A stretch of 61,195 nucleotides of DNA. Origin: Betaproteobacteria bacterium (lineage in GTDB: Bacteria; Pseudomonadota; Gammaproteobacteria; Burkholderiales; JAEUOS01). Below, one piece after another: positions 28,054 to 37,406 of this stretch (within the stretch, counting starts at the first letter, position 1; each line of letters begins with the position of its first letter). The position numbers were made by a program, and so were the translations under genes. The notes beneath the pieces were generated by a model. The model was not told the DNA's origin, searched no databases, and saw nothing but the letters and a program-made list of their open reading frames with translations. The DNA is taken from the NCBI GenBank assembly GCA_028292405.1, contig JAQGMJ010000007.1, positions 1 through 61,195 on the forward strand. The letters run 5' to 3'.

Positions 28054-29268
28054 ATGCGGGCTATCGTCATCGGCGGTTCCATCGGCGGCCTGTTTACCGC
28101 CCACTACCTGATCAAGCTCGGCTGGTCGGTCGAGGTGTACGAGCGCGTCGGCGAGGAACTGGCCGGGCGCGGCGCCGGCATCATGACCCATCCGGAACTG
28201 ATCGACGCCTTGAGCGGCATCGGTATCGATCCCGGCGCCTCCGTCGGGGTGCCGATCCAGACCCGCATCACCCTCGACCCGCAAGGCAACTGGGTCGGCA
28301 GCCTGGAGTTGCCGCAGGTGGCCACCGCCTGGGGCCGTATCTACCGCCTGCTGCGCGAAGCCTTTCCGGATGCGTACTACCATCACGGCACCGGCGTGGA
28401 GCAAGTGTTGCAGTCCGACGGCGGGGTAAGGGTGCGCCTGTCCAATGGCTCCCTGCGCGAGGCCGATTTGCTGGTCGGCGCCGACGGCATCCGCTCGATC
28501 GTGCGCAACCTGGTCTATCCGCAGGCGCAGCCGCAATACGCCGGCTACATCGCCTGGCGCGGCTTGGTCGAAGAGCCGGATTTTTCACCGGCGGCGCACA
28601 AGGAGATTTTCGAATACTTCGCCTTTTGCCTGCCGCCGCGCGAGCAGATGCTGGCCTATCCGGTGGCGGGGCAGGGCGACAACGTCGGCCCTGGCAGGCG
28701 GCGCTACAACTTCGTCTGGTACCGCCCGGTGGACGAACTGACCGAATTGCCGGCCTTTCTTACCGATGCCACCGGCCGGCAGTTCGAAATGAGCATCCCG
28801 CCGCCGCTGATCCGCCCGGAGCTGGTCCGCGGCATGCGCGCCGATGCCGAGCGCCTGCTGCCGCCGGCGTTCGCCGAAATGGTGCACAAGGCCGACCCGG
28901 TGTTCTTCCAGCCGATCTACGACCTCACGGTCGAACGCATGGCCGCCGGCCGCGCCCTGATCACCGGCGACGCCGCCTTCGTGGCCCGGCCGCATTGCGG
29001 CATGGGCGTGACCAAGGCGGCCGGCGACGCGGTGGCCCTGGTGGCGTCGCTGCAGCGCCATGGCGGCGATCTGGAAGCGGCGCTGCAGGCTTACTCCCGC
29101 GAGCGCGTGCCCTACGGCAACGCGGTGATCAACCATGCCCGGCATCTCGGCGCCTACATGCAGGCGCAACTGAAGAGCGCGGAGGAGCGCGAAATGGCCG
29201 AGCGCTACCGCACCCCCGAGGCGGTGATGCGCGAGACGGCCGTGCCGTTCTACATGCCGGCGCCCTGA
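28054..29268 (+). CDS. FAD-dependent aromatic/pyridine monooxygenase (DHPH/NicC-like)
   Basis: 404 residues. GGSIGGL (8-14) binds FAD; GRGAGIMTHPELIDAL (about 43-58) resembles 2,6-dihydroxypyridine 3-hydroxylase (GxGTGIVVQPEL). DG near 145 (VGADGIRSIVR) and GDAAFVARPHCGMGVTKAAG (about 308-327) complete the group A flavin monooxygenase pattern. It would hydroxylate an activated hydroxylated ring, such as that made by the molybdenum hydroxylases. Controlled by the facing MarR. The start is ATG 28054. Confidence 0.85.
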   Translation: MRAIVIGGSIGGLFTAHYLIKLGWSVEVYERVGEELAGRGAGIMTHPELIDALSGIGIDPGASVGVPIQTRITLDPQGNWVGSLELPQVATAWGRIYRLLREAFPDAYYHHGTGVEQVLQSDGGVRVRLSNGSLREADLLVGADGIRSIVRNLVYPQAQPQYAGYIAWRGLVEEPDFSPAAHKEIFEYFAFCLPPREQMLAYPVAGQGDNVGPGRRRYNFVWYRPVDELTELPAFLTDATGRQFEMSIPPPLIRPELVRGMRADAERLLPPAFAEMVHKADPVFFQPIYDLTVERMAAGRALITGDAAFVARPHCGMGVTKAAGDAVALVASLQRHGGDLEAALQAYSRERVPYGNAVINHARHLGAYMQAQLKSAEEREMAERYRTPEAVMRETAVPFYMPAP

Positions 29269-29661
29269 GCGGCGTGTGCCATGCCGGCGGCATGGCCTCG
29301 ACTTGTGCGGACAAGAACGCATATTGCGTTGCGGCATCGCGGGTGGCCGGCTTAAATTAAGGCTTGATAAATAAAGAAATCCCAATGGATTCTTGACACT
29401 TGCGCAGGGCAATGTCAGCATCGCGAAAAATACAATCGGAGACAGCAGTACATGAACACATTTGGACATCGCCGGCACCCGCGTGAACCGCGTCATCAGC
29501 CCGGTTGCTGCGCGGCAAGCGCGCACACTTTCGTTTCGTCCAGTGCGGCGGGTCAGACCCCGTCCTTTCCCTGCTGCCGCGGTCTCGCGCAGTAAAACCC
29601 GTCATGCCGGGCGCCGCCCCCAGGCCTAGCGCCGGGGTTTGCGTGCCTTGCGGAATCCGCG
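29269..29661. other. Intergenic, likely promoter region of the Liv transporter; no binding-protein gene
   Basis: 393 bases. A TTGACA (29393-29398) could be a -35 box but no convincing -10 follows. A small open frame from ATG 29452 (GGAGA upstream) gives a cysteine- and arginine-rich product without similarity and is not called. Liv-type clusters usually place the periplasmic binding-protein gene here; it is absent. Confidence 0.5.
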
Positions 29662-30564
29662 ATGGAAACCACTTACCTGATACTTAACGCGATTGTCGCG
29701 GGCCTGCTGCTGGGCGGGCTTTACGCGGCCATGGCCTCCGGCGTGTCGATCTCCTTCGGCATGCTCGACGTCACCAACATCGCGCACCCGGCCTTCATCA
29801 TCCTGGGCTCGTACATCGCCTACATCGTCAACTCCAACTGGGGGTTCGACCCGATCGTCACCTCCTTCGTGGTGTCGCCGCTGTTCTACCTGCTGGGCCT
29901 GCTGCTCTACCGCGTCTATTACTACGCCTTCGAGCGCAAGGGCCAGCAGTCGCTGCGCAGCCTGGCCTTTTTCTTCGGCATCCTGTTCATCACCGAAGTG
30001 GTGCTGATCCTGATCTTCGGCGTCGACTACCGCCTGGTAAGCGCCGCCTACACCGAGAAAACCATACAGATCGCGCAATACGCGATGACGCCGGATTCGA
30101 CCCTGCACGTCGACCTGCCGCTGCGCATGGTGGTGCCCTTCGTAGTCTCGATGGTGATGATCTTCGCCCTCAACTGGTTCCTCTCGCACACCTTCTTCGG
30201 CCGTGCCGTGCTGGCGGTGGCGCAAGACCAGTTCGCCCTGCGCCTGATGGGCGTCGACCCGGTGAAGATCAAGGAACGCGCCTTCGGCCTGTCGCTGGCG
30301 ATTGCCGGCGTCGCCGGCGCCCTCCTGATCGTGGTTCAGCCGGTGCAGCCCTCGATCGGCCGCGACTTCATCGGCCTGGTGTTCGCCGTCTGCGTGCTGG
30401 GCGGCATGGGCAGCATCAAGGGCGCGGTAGTCGGTGCGATGATCCTGGGTCTCGCCGAGAGCTTCACTTCCACCTTTGCCGGTCCCTCGTGGGCGCCGGC
30501 CGTTTCCTTCGGCCTGCTGTTGCTGGCGGTTGCATTCAAGCCGTCCGGGCTGTTCGGGCGCTAG
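29662..30564 (+). CDS. Branched-chain amino-acid-type ABC transporter permease (LivH family)
   Basis: 300 residues, about eight membrane helices. LNAIVAGLLLGGLYAAMASG and ISFGMLDVTNIAHPAFIILG are the conserved LivH start; the EAA-like loop is GVDPVKIKERAFGLSLAIAG. Forms the channel with the next gene's product. In catabolic clusters this family imports aromatic acids, amides or urea rather than leucine. Confidence 0.88.
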   Translation: METTYLILNAIVAGLLLGGLYAAMASGVSISFGMLDVTNIAHPAFIILGSYIAYIVNSNWGFDPIVTSFVVSPLFYLLGLLLYRVYYYAFERKGQQSLRSLAFFFGILFITEVVLILIFGVDYRLVSAAYTEKTIQIAQYAMTPDSTLHVDLPLRMVVPFVVSMVMIFALNWFLSHTFFGRAVLAVAQDQFALRLMGVDPVKIKERAFGLSLAIAGVAGALLIVVQPVQPSIGRDFIGLVFAVCVLGGMGSIKGAVVGAMILGLAESFTSTFAGPSWAPAVSFGLLLLAVAFKPSGLFGR

Positions 30565-30573
30565 GAGACGAAC

Positions 30574-31551
30574 ATGCAAAAGATGAGCAACAAGGTTTTC
30601 ATCCCGGTGGTTTACGGCGTGGCGCTGGCCTTCGGCCTGCTGAGCATGCTGGCGCCGAACGACTACTTCTACTCCGCCGCCTACACGGTGCTGCTGTTCG
30701 TCATCCTGTCTTCCGCCTGGAACATCCTCGGCGGCTACACCGGCTATGTGAACTTCGGCACGGCGGCGTTTTTCGCCATGGGCGCCTACACCACGGTGGC
30801 GATTTTCAAATTCGCGCCGGGCACCCCGCTGATCGTCATGATCATCGCCGGGATGCTGGTCGCGGGCCTTACCGGCCTGGGGATGGGCGCGCTCACCCTG
30901 CGCCTGCGCGGCGTGTTCTTTTCCATCGCCACGCTGGCGCTGTCGGTGGTGATGTTCACCTTCGTCGTCAACTGGGACTACGTCGGCGGCGCGCGCGGCG
31001 CCTATGTCATCGCCCCGCGGGTGGCACCGCTGGGTTTCGGGCGCTACATCTACTTTCTCTATGCGGTGATGATCTTCCTCTCGGCCACCGCGATGATTGT
31101 CGCCCGCATCATCGAGACCTCGACCATCGGCCGCGGCCTGGAAGCGATCCGCGACGACGAACTGGCGGCCGAATGCTGCGGCGTGCCCACCTTGCGCCTG
31201 AAGCTCCTGTCGACCACCATCAGCGGCGCGCTCATGGGCATGGCCGGCACCACCTACCCGTACTTCGTCTCCTATGTCGAGCCGGCCTCCACCTTCAACC
31301 TCTCCTACGCGGTCAACAGCATCGCCATGCCGCTGATCGGCGGCATGACCACCTGGGTCGGCCCCTTGATCGGCGCGGTGCTGCTGGGCACGGTGCAGCA
31401 GGTGGTGCAGGTGACCATCTCCTCGGCGTGGAACCTGCTGATCGTCGGCGTCCTGCTGGTGCTGTTCGTTACCCTGGCGCCGGAAGGCATCATGGGCCTG
31501 TGGTACGACTTCCGCAAAAAACAGCGGGCCAAGAAGGGAGCCGCACAGTGA
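30574..31551 (+). CDS. Branched-chain amino-acid-type ABC transporter permease (LivM family)
   Basis: 325 residues, eight to nine membrane helices. Hallmarks: LSSAWNILGGYTGYVNFGTA and, in the coupling loop, RGLEAIRDDELAAECCGVPT. Nine bases after LivH (GGAGA before ATG). The TGA overlaps the GTG start of the ATPase gene, so they are coupled. Confidence 0.88.
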   Translation: MQKMSNKVFIPVVYGVALAFGLLSMLAPNDYFYSAAYTVLLFVILSSAWNILGGYTGYVNFGTAAFFAMGAYTTVAIFKFAPGTPLIVMIIAGMLVAGLTGLGMGALTLRLRGVFFSIATLALSVVMFTFVVNWDYVGGARGAYVIAPRVAPLGFGRYIYFLYAVMIFLSATAMIVARIIETSTIGRGLEAIRDDELAAECCGVPTLRLKLLSTTISGALMGMAGTTYPYFVSYVEPASTFNLSYAVNSIAMPLIGGMTTWVGPLIGAVLLGTVQQVVQVTISSAWNLLIVGVLLVLFVTLAPEGIMGLWYDFRKKQRAKKGAAQ

Positions 31552-32297
31552 GTGAAATGAGGAGCGAACTCCTGGTAGTCAAAGGCGTGGTCAAGCGCTT
31601 CGGCGGCTTTACCGCGCTCGACGGCGTCGATCTCGACCTCAAGGTGGGCGAGCGCCTCGGCCTGATCGGCCCGAACGGCTCGGGCAAGAGCACCCTGGTC
31701 AACTGCATCTGCGGCACCCTGTTCAATGACCAGGGCAGTGTGGCCTTCGAAGGGGAAGAGATCAGCCGCCTGGCCGCGCACAAGCGCATCCGCCGGGGCC
31801 TGGCGCGCAGCTTCCAGTTGCCCAAGCCCTTCGCCACCATGACGGTGGTCGAAAATCTTTGCGTGCCGATTCTCTACGCCGCCAACGCGCGTCCCGGCGT
31901 GGTCCGAGCCAGCCCGGCGCAAGCCGTTGAGCAGGCGATGGAGATTTTGAACAAGATCGGCCTGGGCGCCAAGGCGCGCGAAATGTCCGGCGGCTTGACG
32001 CAGGTGGACATGCGCAAGCTGGAACTGGCGCGCGCCATGGCCTCCCGTCCGAAGCTGCTGATTTCGGACGAGGCGATGGCCGGCTTGTCGAATTCGGAGG
32101 TCGACGAAATCCTCGAACTCCTGTTCGCGATGAAGGAGCAGGGCATCGCTGTGATCATGATCGAGCACATCATGCGCGCGGTGATGCGTTTCTCGGAACG
32201 CGTCGCCGTGCTGGTCGCGGGCAAGAAGATCGCCGATGGCGACCCAGAGGAAGTGATGCGCAATCCGGAAGTGGAGAGGGCTTACCTTGGCGAATAG
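31548..32297 (+). CDS. ABC transporter ATPase (LivG family)
   Basis: 249 residues from GTG 31548 (GGGAG nine bases upstream); ATG 31557 is possible. Walker A GPNGSGKST (about 39-47), signature region MSGGLTQ, Walker B LLISDEAMAGLS. The Walker B start reads ISDEAMAGL instead of the usual LLDEPAAGL, as in amide/urea-type LivG variants. An earlier in-frame start lies within the LivM gene and is ignored. Confidence 0.87.
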   Translation: MSEMRSELLVVKGVVKRFGGFTALDGVDLDLKVGERLGLIGPNGSGKSTLVNCICGTLFNDQGSVAFEGEEISRLAAHKRIRRGLARSFQLPKPFATMTVVENLCVPILYAANARPGVVRASPAQAVEQAMEILNKIGLGAKAREMSGGLTQVDMRKLELARAMASRPKLLISDEAMAGLSNSEVDEILELLFAMKEQGIAVIMIEHIMRAVMRFSERVAVLVAGKKIADGDPEEVMRNPEVERAYLGE

Positions 32298-33015
32298 CAT
32301 CAAAGTCACCGACCTTTGCGCCGGCTACGGCGCGGTGCAGGTGCTCAACAGCGTCAGCCTCGAAGTGCGCGACGGCGAGACCGTGACCATGCTCGGCACC
32401 AACGGCAACGGCAAGAGCACCTTGATCAAGTCGATCATGGGCATCGTCAAGCCGATCTCCGGCAAGGTCGAGGCCGAAATCGACGGCGTCACCCACAACC
32501 TGATCGGCATGGAGCCGGAGCAGATCGTGCGCCTGGGGATAGCCCTGGTACCCGAAGGCCGGCGCCTGTTCCCCAAGCTGACGGTGGAAGAAAACCTGCT
32601 GCTGGGCGCCTACCGCGGCGAGGCGCGCGCGCGTATCGCCGAAAACCTGGACTTCTGCTACCAGGCGTTTTCGCGCCTGGCGGAACGCCGCAACCAGCTC
32701 GCCGGCAGCATGTCCGGCGGCGAGCAGCAGATGGTCGCCCTGGCGCGCGCAGTGATGACTTCGCCGAAAATTCTGCTGATCGACGAGCCTTCGGTGGGCC
32801 TGGCGCCCATCCTGGTCAGCCGTACCATCGAGAAAATCGGCGAGCTGAAAGACAAGTTCAAGCTCACCGTGCTGATGGCCGAGCAAAACTTCCACCAGGC
32901 GGTGAAAATCGCCGACCGCGGCTACGTAATCGTGCATGGCCACATCGAGTTTGAAGGCCGGCGCGACGAAATGGCCAACAACGACATGATCAAGAAGCTC
33001 TATCTGGGTATCTGA
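32287..33015 (+). CDS. ABC transporter ATPase (LivF family)
   Basis: 242 residues from a TTG start at 32287 that overlaps the LivG gene by 11 bases. Walker A GTNGNGKST (about 36-44), signature MSGGEQQM, Walker B ILLIDEPSVGLAP. Completes a LivHMGF set that still lacks its own periplasmic binding protein in this window. Confidence 0.87.
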   Translation: MANSIKVTDLCAGYGAVQVLNSVSLEVRDGETVTMLGTNGNGKSTLIKSIMGIVKPISGKVEAEIDGVTHNLIGMEPEQIVRLGIALVPEGRRLFPKLTVEENLLLGAYRGEARARIAENLDFCYQAFSRLAERRNQLAGSMSGGEQQMVALARAVMTSPKILLIDEPSVGLAPILVSRTIEKIGELKDKFKLTVLMAEQNFHQAVKIADRGYVIVHGHIEFEGRRDEMANNDMIKKLYLGI

Positions 33016-33053
33016 GCATAAGCTAGCCCATCGTACGCCGGAGAACAAAAACA

Positions 33054-33821
33054 GTGGCGCGTACAACAAGCAAACCGCAGGAAGCCGCGGAGCAGGCCGC
33101 CGCGGCAAAACCGGCACCGGCGAAAAAGACCGGCGCCGCGCCGCACGCGCGCACCCGCCTGGGGCCGCGCGAGCGCGAACGCATGATCGTCGACGGCGCA
33201 GTGCGCTTTTTTTCCGAGGTCGGCTTCAACGGGCAGACCCGCGAACTGTCGCGCCGCCTGGAAATCACCCAGCCCCTCCTGTACCGCTACTTTCCCTCGA
33301 AAAAGGCGCTGATCGACCGCGTCTACAAGGAAGTCTTTCTCGGCAACTGGGACGCCGGCTGGGAAGAGCGCCTGGCCGACCGTTCGCGGCCCCTGCGCGA
33401 GCGCCTGGTCGAGTTCTATACCGGCTACGTGCGCGTGCTGTTCCGGCCGGAATGGATCCGCCTGTACATGTATTCCGGCCTGGCCGGCATCGGCTTCAAC
33501 AAGCGCTACATGGCGCGCATCGAGCGCCTGATCCTGAAACGCATCGGCGTCGAGCTGCGCCACGAGTTCGGCGCCGCGCGCCGCGCCAACGCGCCGCTCA
33601 AGGCCGCCGAACTGGAAGTGATCTGGCAGCTGCACGGCGGCATTTTCTACTACGGCGTGCGGCGCTTTATCTACGGCATCGGCACCCATGTCGATTCCAG
33701 GCAGATGATCGAGGGCGCGGCCGACGCCTTCCTCGCCACCGGGCGCGGCCTGTTCGCGCCGGAACCCGCTGGCGCCGCCCCAGCCCGTAAGCGGCGGGTA
33801 AGCAAGCCGGCGCATGCTTGA
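33054..33821 (+). CDS. TetR family transcriptional regulator with Ala/Lys-rich N-terminal extension
   Basis: 255 residues from GTG 33054 (CGGAGA upstream). The helix-turn-helix is at about 45-90 (GAVRFFSEVGFNGQTRELSR, then ITQPLLYRYFPSK). It is preceded by about 35 residues rich in Ala, Lys and Pro, absent from ordinary TetR proteins, which may add non-specific DNA affinity. Follows the Liv operon by 38 bases and probably regulates it. Confidence 0.85.
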   Translation: MARTTSKPQEAAEQAAAAKPAPAKKTGAAPHARTRLGPRERERMIVDGAVRFFSEVGFNGQTRELSRRLEITQPLLYRYFPSKKALIDRVYKEVFLGNWDAGWEERLADRSRPLRERLVEFYTGYVRVLFRPEWIRLYMYSGLAGIGFNKRYMARIERLILKRIGVELRHEFGAARRANAPLKAAELEVIWQLHGGIFYYGVRRFIYGIGTHVDSRQMIEGAADAFLATGRGLFAPEPAGAAPARKRRVSKPAHA

Positions 33822-33947
33822 ATGGCAAATGAGCCCCATAGCAAAGGCGTGATTGACGCTGTCTTTTCGCCTGGACTAATGTAGGGCCATGCGATCCGCG
33901 CGCGGGCTTGAATGCGCGTGGCGCCCATAACGACAGGAGACTGATTC

Positions 33948-34628
33948 ATGGAATACCAGGAAATGCTTCCGCGCATTCGCGTCTCGCGCCGCGACATGCT
34001 GAAACGGGTGGCGCGCTTCGGCGACCTCAAGGGTTTCGACGGCGGCCTGCCGGATAGCAAGATGCCGGGCTGCGAGCGCACCCTGTTCAACGTCATCGGC
34101 TTCCAGCCGCCCAATGGCGAGGGCAACGGCATGCAATCGCCGGTGGGAGCCAAGGCTTCGCGCATGGCGGCTATCAAGATTTCCGAGGGCTTCAACATGG
34201 GCTATTGCAAGGCCTATCCGGGCAAGGGCCCGCTGCTGCACAACCATGACACCAACGAGACCTTCGTCTCGATGACCGGCACCTGGCGCGCCAGCTGGGA
34301 AAACACCAAGGGTGAGATCGAGCACGTCGATCTGAAGCCGCTGGACGTGATCTCCTTCCCGCCCGGCGTCTCGCGGCGCTTCGAGAACGTCACCAGGGGG
34401 CCGAAGAACAAGCAGTCCATCCTGATGTTCGTCATCGGCGGCGACGGCCCGCGCGCCGAGTTCACCAAGGACTCGATGAGCACGGTGGTCGAGGCCGGCG
34501 CCTGGACTCCGCCGGGCGCCAAGCCGATGCGCAAGAAGGCCGCTGCCAAGCCCGCCGCGAAAAAGGCGGCGAAGGAACCGGCGGCCAAAAGGTCTATGGC
34601 GAAGAAGGCGAAGAAGGCGAAGAAATAG
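33948..34628 (+). CDS. Cupin-domain protein with Lys/Ala-rich C-terminal tail
   Basis: 226 residues. The cupin core is at about 85-160: GPLLHNHDTNETFVSMTGTW, then DVISFPPGVSRRFENV; H98, H100 and E104 are likely metal ligands. Metal-bound cupins serve as dioxygenases, isomerases or sensors. The last 40 residues are Lys/Ala/Pro repeats (KKAAAKPAAKKAAKEPAAKR) like histone H1 or AlgP tails. GACAGGAGAC gives the ribosome site. Exact reaction unknown. Confidence 0.78.
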   Translation: MEYQEMLPRIRVSRRDMLKRVARFGDLKGFDGGLPDSKMPGCERTLFNVIGFQPPNGEGNGMQSPVGAKASRMAAIKISEGFNMGYCKAYPGKGPLLHNHDTNETFVSMTGTWRASWENTKGEIEHVDLKPLDVISFPPGVSRRFENVTRGPKNKQSILMFVIGGDGPRAEFTKDSMSTVVEAGAWTPPGAKPMRKKAAAKPAAKKAAKEPAAKRSMAKKAKKAKK

Positions 34629-34651
34629 GACTTTCGTGCCGGCTGCGCATT

Positions 34652-34679
34652 AAAAACGGGGGCCTTGGCCCCCGTTTTT
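34652..34679. terminator. Bidirectional intrinsic terminator
   Basis: AAAAACGGGGGCC-TT-GGCCCCCGTTTTT: an 8-bp GC stem flanked by A and T runs, between the convergent cupin and Gfo/Idh genes. Confidence 0.92.
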
Positions 34680-34707
34680 GTTTTTGGCCTGCGGGCCTTG
34701 GGTCGCG

Positions 34708-35709
34708 TCAGCCTTCGATGTCGGCGAGCTGCCCGCTCTTCACCGAGCGCAGGATCGCGTCCAGCGCCGCTACGTTGTAGGCCATCTGCTCCATCGGCAC
34801 CGGATAGGGCGCGACGCCGCGCACGGCGCCGGCGAACGCTTCGAGGTTGGCCAGCACCGGGTTGTTCGGCGCATAGTCGCGGGTCACCATCTCCTGGCCG
34901 CGCACGTTCTTGACGAAGGTCCAGCCCATCGGCGTTTCCGGATGCGCCTTGTCGCGCACCTCGACCCAGCCGAGCGAGCCGAAGACGGTGAAGCGGCCGT
35001 AGAAAGGCGTCGCCAGGATGGCGGTGATCAGCGCGTTTGCGCCCGACTTGTAGTTGATCATGATGCCGAGGGTGTCGCCGTTCACCAGGTGGCTGCCGAG
35101 CTGCTTGACCGCCGCATAGGCGCGCGCGCCCTGGCCCAGGAGCCCGCAGGAGAGGTCGAGGATGTGGATGCCGGTGGCCGTCATCGGGCCGGCCGGCGCT
35201 TCCTTGTCGGTCAGGCGCCAGTTGTCGGAGGCGATGCCAAGAAATTTGTCCTGGCTGAAGTTGCCTTCGATGGAAAGCAGGGTGCCGATCTCGCCCGACT
35301 GGCAGACGCGGAACAGTTCCTGGATGCCCGGCTCGAAGCGGCGCTCATGGCCCACCGCCAGTTGCACGCCGGCGGTCTTGATGGCGGCAATCGCGCGGTC
35401 CACGTCCTTCTTGTTCATGCACAGGGGTTTTTCGCAGAACACGTGCTTGCCGGCGGCGGCAGCGGCGACGATCTGCTCGCAATGCAGGGTGTGCGGCGTG
35501 GCCAGCACCACGGCGTGCACATTCGGGTCTTTCAGCGCGGCGGCGAGGTCGGTGGTGAAAGGCACGCCCATTTCGGCGGCGAATTTTTCCGAGGCCGGGT
35601 TGACGTCGACCAGTTTCACCATGTTGAGCTTCTCGTTGCCCTTGAGCCAGCGCACCATGTTCTGGCCCCACCAGCCCAGGCCCACCATTGCTACGTTTAC
35701 TGCGGACAT
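34708..35709 (-). CDS. Gfo/Idh/MocA family NAD(P)-dependent oxidoreductase
   Basis: 333 residues from ATG 35709 (AGGAGAGA upstream; a longer frame to 35745 has no ribosome site). The Rossmann motif is GLGWWGQN (about 9-16) and the catalytic region FCEKPLCMNKKDVDRA holds the conserved EKP lysine. The C-terminal GFO_IDH_MocA domain follows. Usually acts on sugars, inositols or amino-acid-like polyols. It points away from the catabolic genes and may be unrelated to them. Confidence 0.85.
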   Translation of the reverse strand: MSAVNVAMVGLGWWGQNMVRWLKGNEKLNMVKLVDVNPASEKFAAEMGVPFTTDLAAALKDPNVHAVVLATPHTLHCEQIVAAAAAGKHVFCEKPLCMNKKDVDRAIAAIKTAGVQLAVGHERRFEPGIQELFRVCQSGEIGTLLSIEGNFSQDKFLGIASDNWRLTDKEAPAGPMTATGIHILDLSCGLLGQGARAYAAVKQLGSHLVNGDTLGIMINYKSGANALITAILATPFYGRFTVFGSLGWVEVRDKAHPETPMGWTFVKNVRGQEMVTRDYAPNNPVLANLEAFAGAVRGVAPYPVPMEQMAYNVAALDAILRSVKSGQLADIEG

Positions 35710-35915
35710 GAATGTCTCTCCTGATTTTTTGATCTGCGATATCACCGTGCGCGGGTTGGCCCAGGCGCGGCGAAAACAATGCGGTGTAAGCGAGGGGATG
35801 CTACGATGCTTCTCCCGGTTTTACAACGCGCGCGCGAACATACCGTTTAATCGAATGCATAAGCCTCATCGGCGCGCGTCACGTTTTATATGAGGCATAA
35901 GCGGAAATTCCCTGG

Positions 35916-36914
35916 ATGAAAAACATCAACAAGCAGACAAGCGGCGGCATCGAGACAGTAGGCATCATGGGTCTGGGCATCATGGGCTCGGCAATGGGAG
36001 CGAACCTGGTCAAGGCCGGCTTCAAGGTGGTGGGCTATGACCCGCTGCCGGTGCAGCGCGCCGCCTTCAAGCGCGCCGGCGGCAGCCCGGCGGCCAGCGT
36101 GGCGGCGGCCGCGCGCGGGGTGCAAATGGTCATCACTTCGCTGCCCAGCGCGGCGGCGCTGGCGGCGGTAGCAGAAGAACTGGCGCAGAAGGCCTCTAAA
36201 GGTCTGATCGTCGCCGAAACCAGCACTTTGCCCATTCCCGTGAAGGAAGCGGCACGCAAAGTGCTCGCCAAAGCCGGCATGATCATGCTCGATTGCCCCT
36301 TGAGCGGCACCGGCGCCCAGGCGCGGGTGAAAGATTTGTCCGTCTACGCCAGCGGCCCGGCGGCGGCGGTTAAAAAAGTCGCGGCCGTGTTCGCCGGCTT
36401 CGCGCGCCCGCATGCCTACGTCGGCGAATTCGGCGCCGGCTCGAAAATGAAGTTCATCGCCAACCTGCTGGTGTCGATCCACAACGTCTCCACCGCGGAG
36501 GCCTTCGTGCTGGGCAAGAAGGCCGGGCTCGACCCGCAGGTGGTCTATGACGTGATCGCCGAAGGCGCGGGCGGCTCGCGCATGTTCACCGTTCGCGGCC
36601 CGATGATGGTGGCGGGCGACTACAGCGACGCCACCATGAAAGTGAAGACCTGGCAGAAGGACGTGCAGATCATCGGCGACTTTTTGCGCGAGGTCGATTG
36701 TCCCGCGCCGCTGTTCAACGCCGCCGCGCCGTTTTACAACGCCGCCATGGCCATGGGCCTGGCCGATGCCGACACCGCCTCGGTGTGCGAGGTGCTGGAA
36801 CGATGGGTGACGCCGGCGGTGAAAAAGGCCCCGGCCCGGGTTGCCAAGGCGGTTGCGAAAAAGGCAGCCAAGGCGCCCGCAAAAAAATCCGCACGTAATA
36901 CCGCGAAGAAATAA
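35916..36914 (+). CDS. 3-hydroxyisobutyrate-dehydrogenase-family oxidoreductase with Lys/Ala-rich tail
   Basis: 332 residues. NAD-binding GIMGLGIMGSAMGANL (about 16-31), substrate-binding CPLSGTGAQARVKDLSVYAS (about 128-147), and the catalytic lysine in GAGSKMKFIANLL (about 176-188). The final 30 residues are Ala/Lys repeats (AKAVAKKAAKAPAKKSARNT) not found in normal family members. It reduces or oxidises a beta-hydroxy acid. Thirty-three bases ahead of the GlcG gene, so co-transcribed. Confidence 0.82.
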   Translation: MKNINKQTSGGIETVGIMGLGIMGSAMGANLVKAGFKVVGYDPLPVQRAAFKRAGGSPAASVAAAARGVQMVITSLPSAAALAAVAEELAQKASKGLIVAETSTLPIPVKEAARKVLAKAGMIMLDCPLSGTGAQARVKDLSVYASGPAAAVKKVAAVFAGFARPHAYVGEFGAGSKMKFIANLLVSIHNVSTAEAFVLGKKAGLDPQVVYDVIAEGAGGSRMFTVRGPMMVAGDYSDATMKVKTWQKDVQIIGDFLREVDCPAPLFNAAAPFYNAAMAMGLADADTASVCEVLERWVTPAVKKAPARVAKAVAKKAAKAPAKKSARNTAKK

Positions 36915-36947
36915 TTCCCCAACCTTTCGACAACAGGAGTCACAAGC

Positions 36948-37406
36948 ATGTCCGCAACTTTTGCCATGGAAAGCGTCAGCCTCGCGGCGGCGACCATCAT
37001 CATCGACAAGGCGCTGGAAAAGGGCCGCGAGATGAAGTTTCACCCGCTGGTGGTCGCCGTGCTCGACCCGCGCGGCTGCCTCAAGGCCTACAAGGCCGAG
37101 GAGGGCACCAGCCTGATGCGCTACGACGTTGCCTTCGGCAAGGCCTGGGGCGCGCAGGGCATGGGCTTCGGCAACCGCGAGCTGGCGCGCCGCGCCGGCA
37201 AAGCGCCGATGTTCTTCAATTCGCTGCAGGTGATGACCGAGGGCCGCATGGTGCCGGTGCCCGGCGGCATGCTGATCCGCAATGCGGCGGGGCTGATCGT
37301 GGGTTCCGTGGGCATCAGCGGCGACACCTCGGAAAACGACGAGGTCTGTGGCGTCGCCGGCATCATTGCCGCGGGTCTGGTGCCGGATACGGGCGACCCT
37401 CTCTAA
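36948..37406 (+). CDS. GlcG/HbpS heme-binding-like protein
   Basis: 152 residues. The pattern LDPRGCLKAYKAEEGTSLMR, then GKAWGAQGMGFGNRELA and GGMLIRNAAGLIVGSVGISG is the GlcG/HbpS family. Members sit in glycolate, propanediol and aromatic operons and bind heme or cobalamin-like ligands in a few cases; the role is unresolved. AACAGGAGT ribosome site. Confidence 0.87.
   Translation: MSATFAMESVSLAAATIIIDKALEKGREMKFHPLVVAVLDPRGCLKAYKAEEGTSLMRYDVAFGKAWGAQGMGFGNRELARRAGKAPMFFNSLQVMTEGRMVPVPGGMLIRNAAGLIVGSVGISGDTSENDEVCGVAGIIAAGLVPDTGDPL

Noticed and set aside
29452..29595. Small open frame after GGAGA, perhaps the missing transporter binding protein
   Set aside because: Too short, Cys/Arg-rich, no signal peptide and no similarity to LivK.
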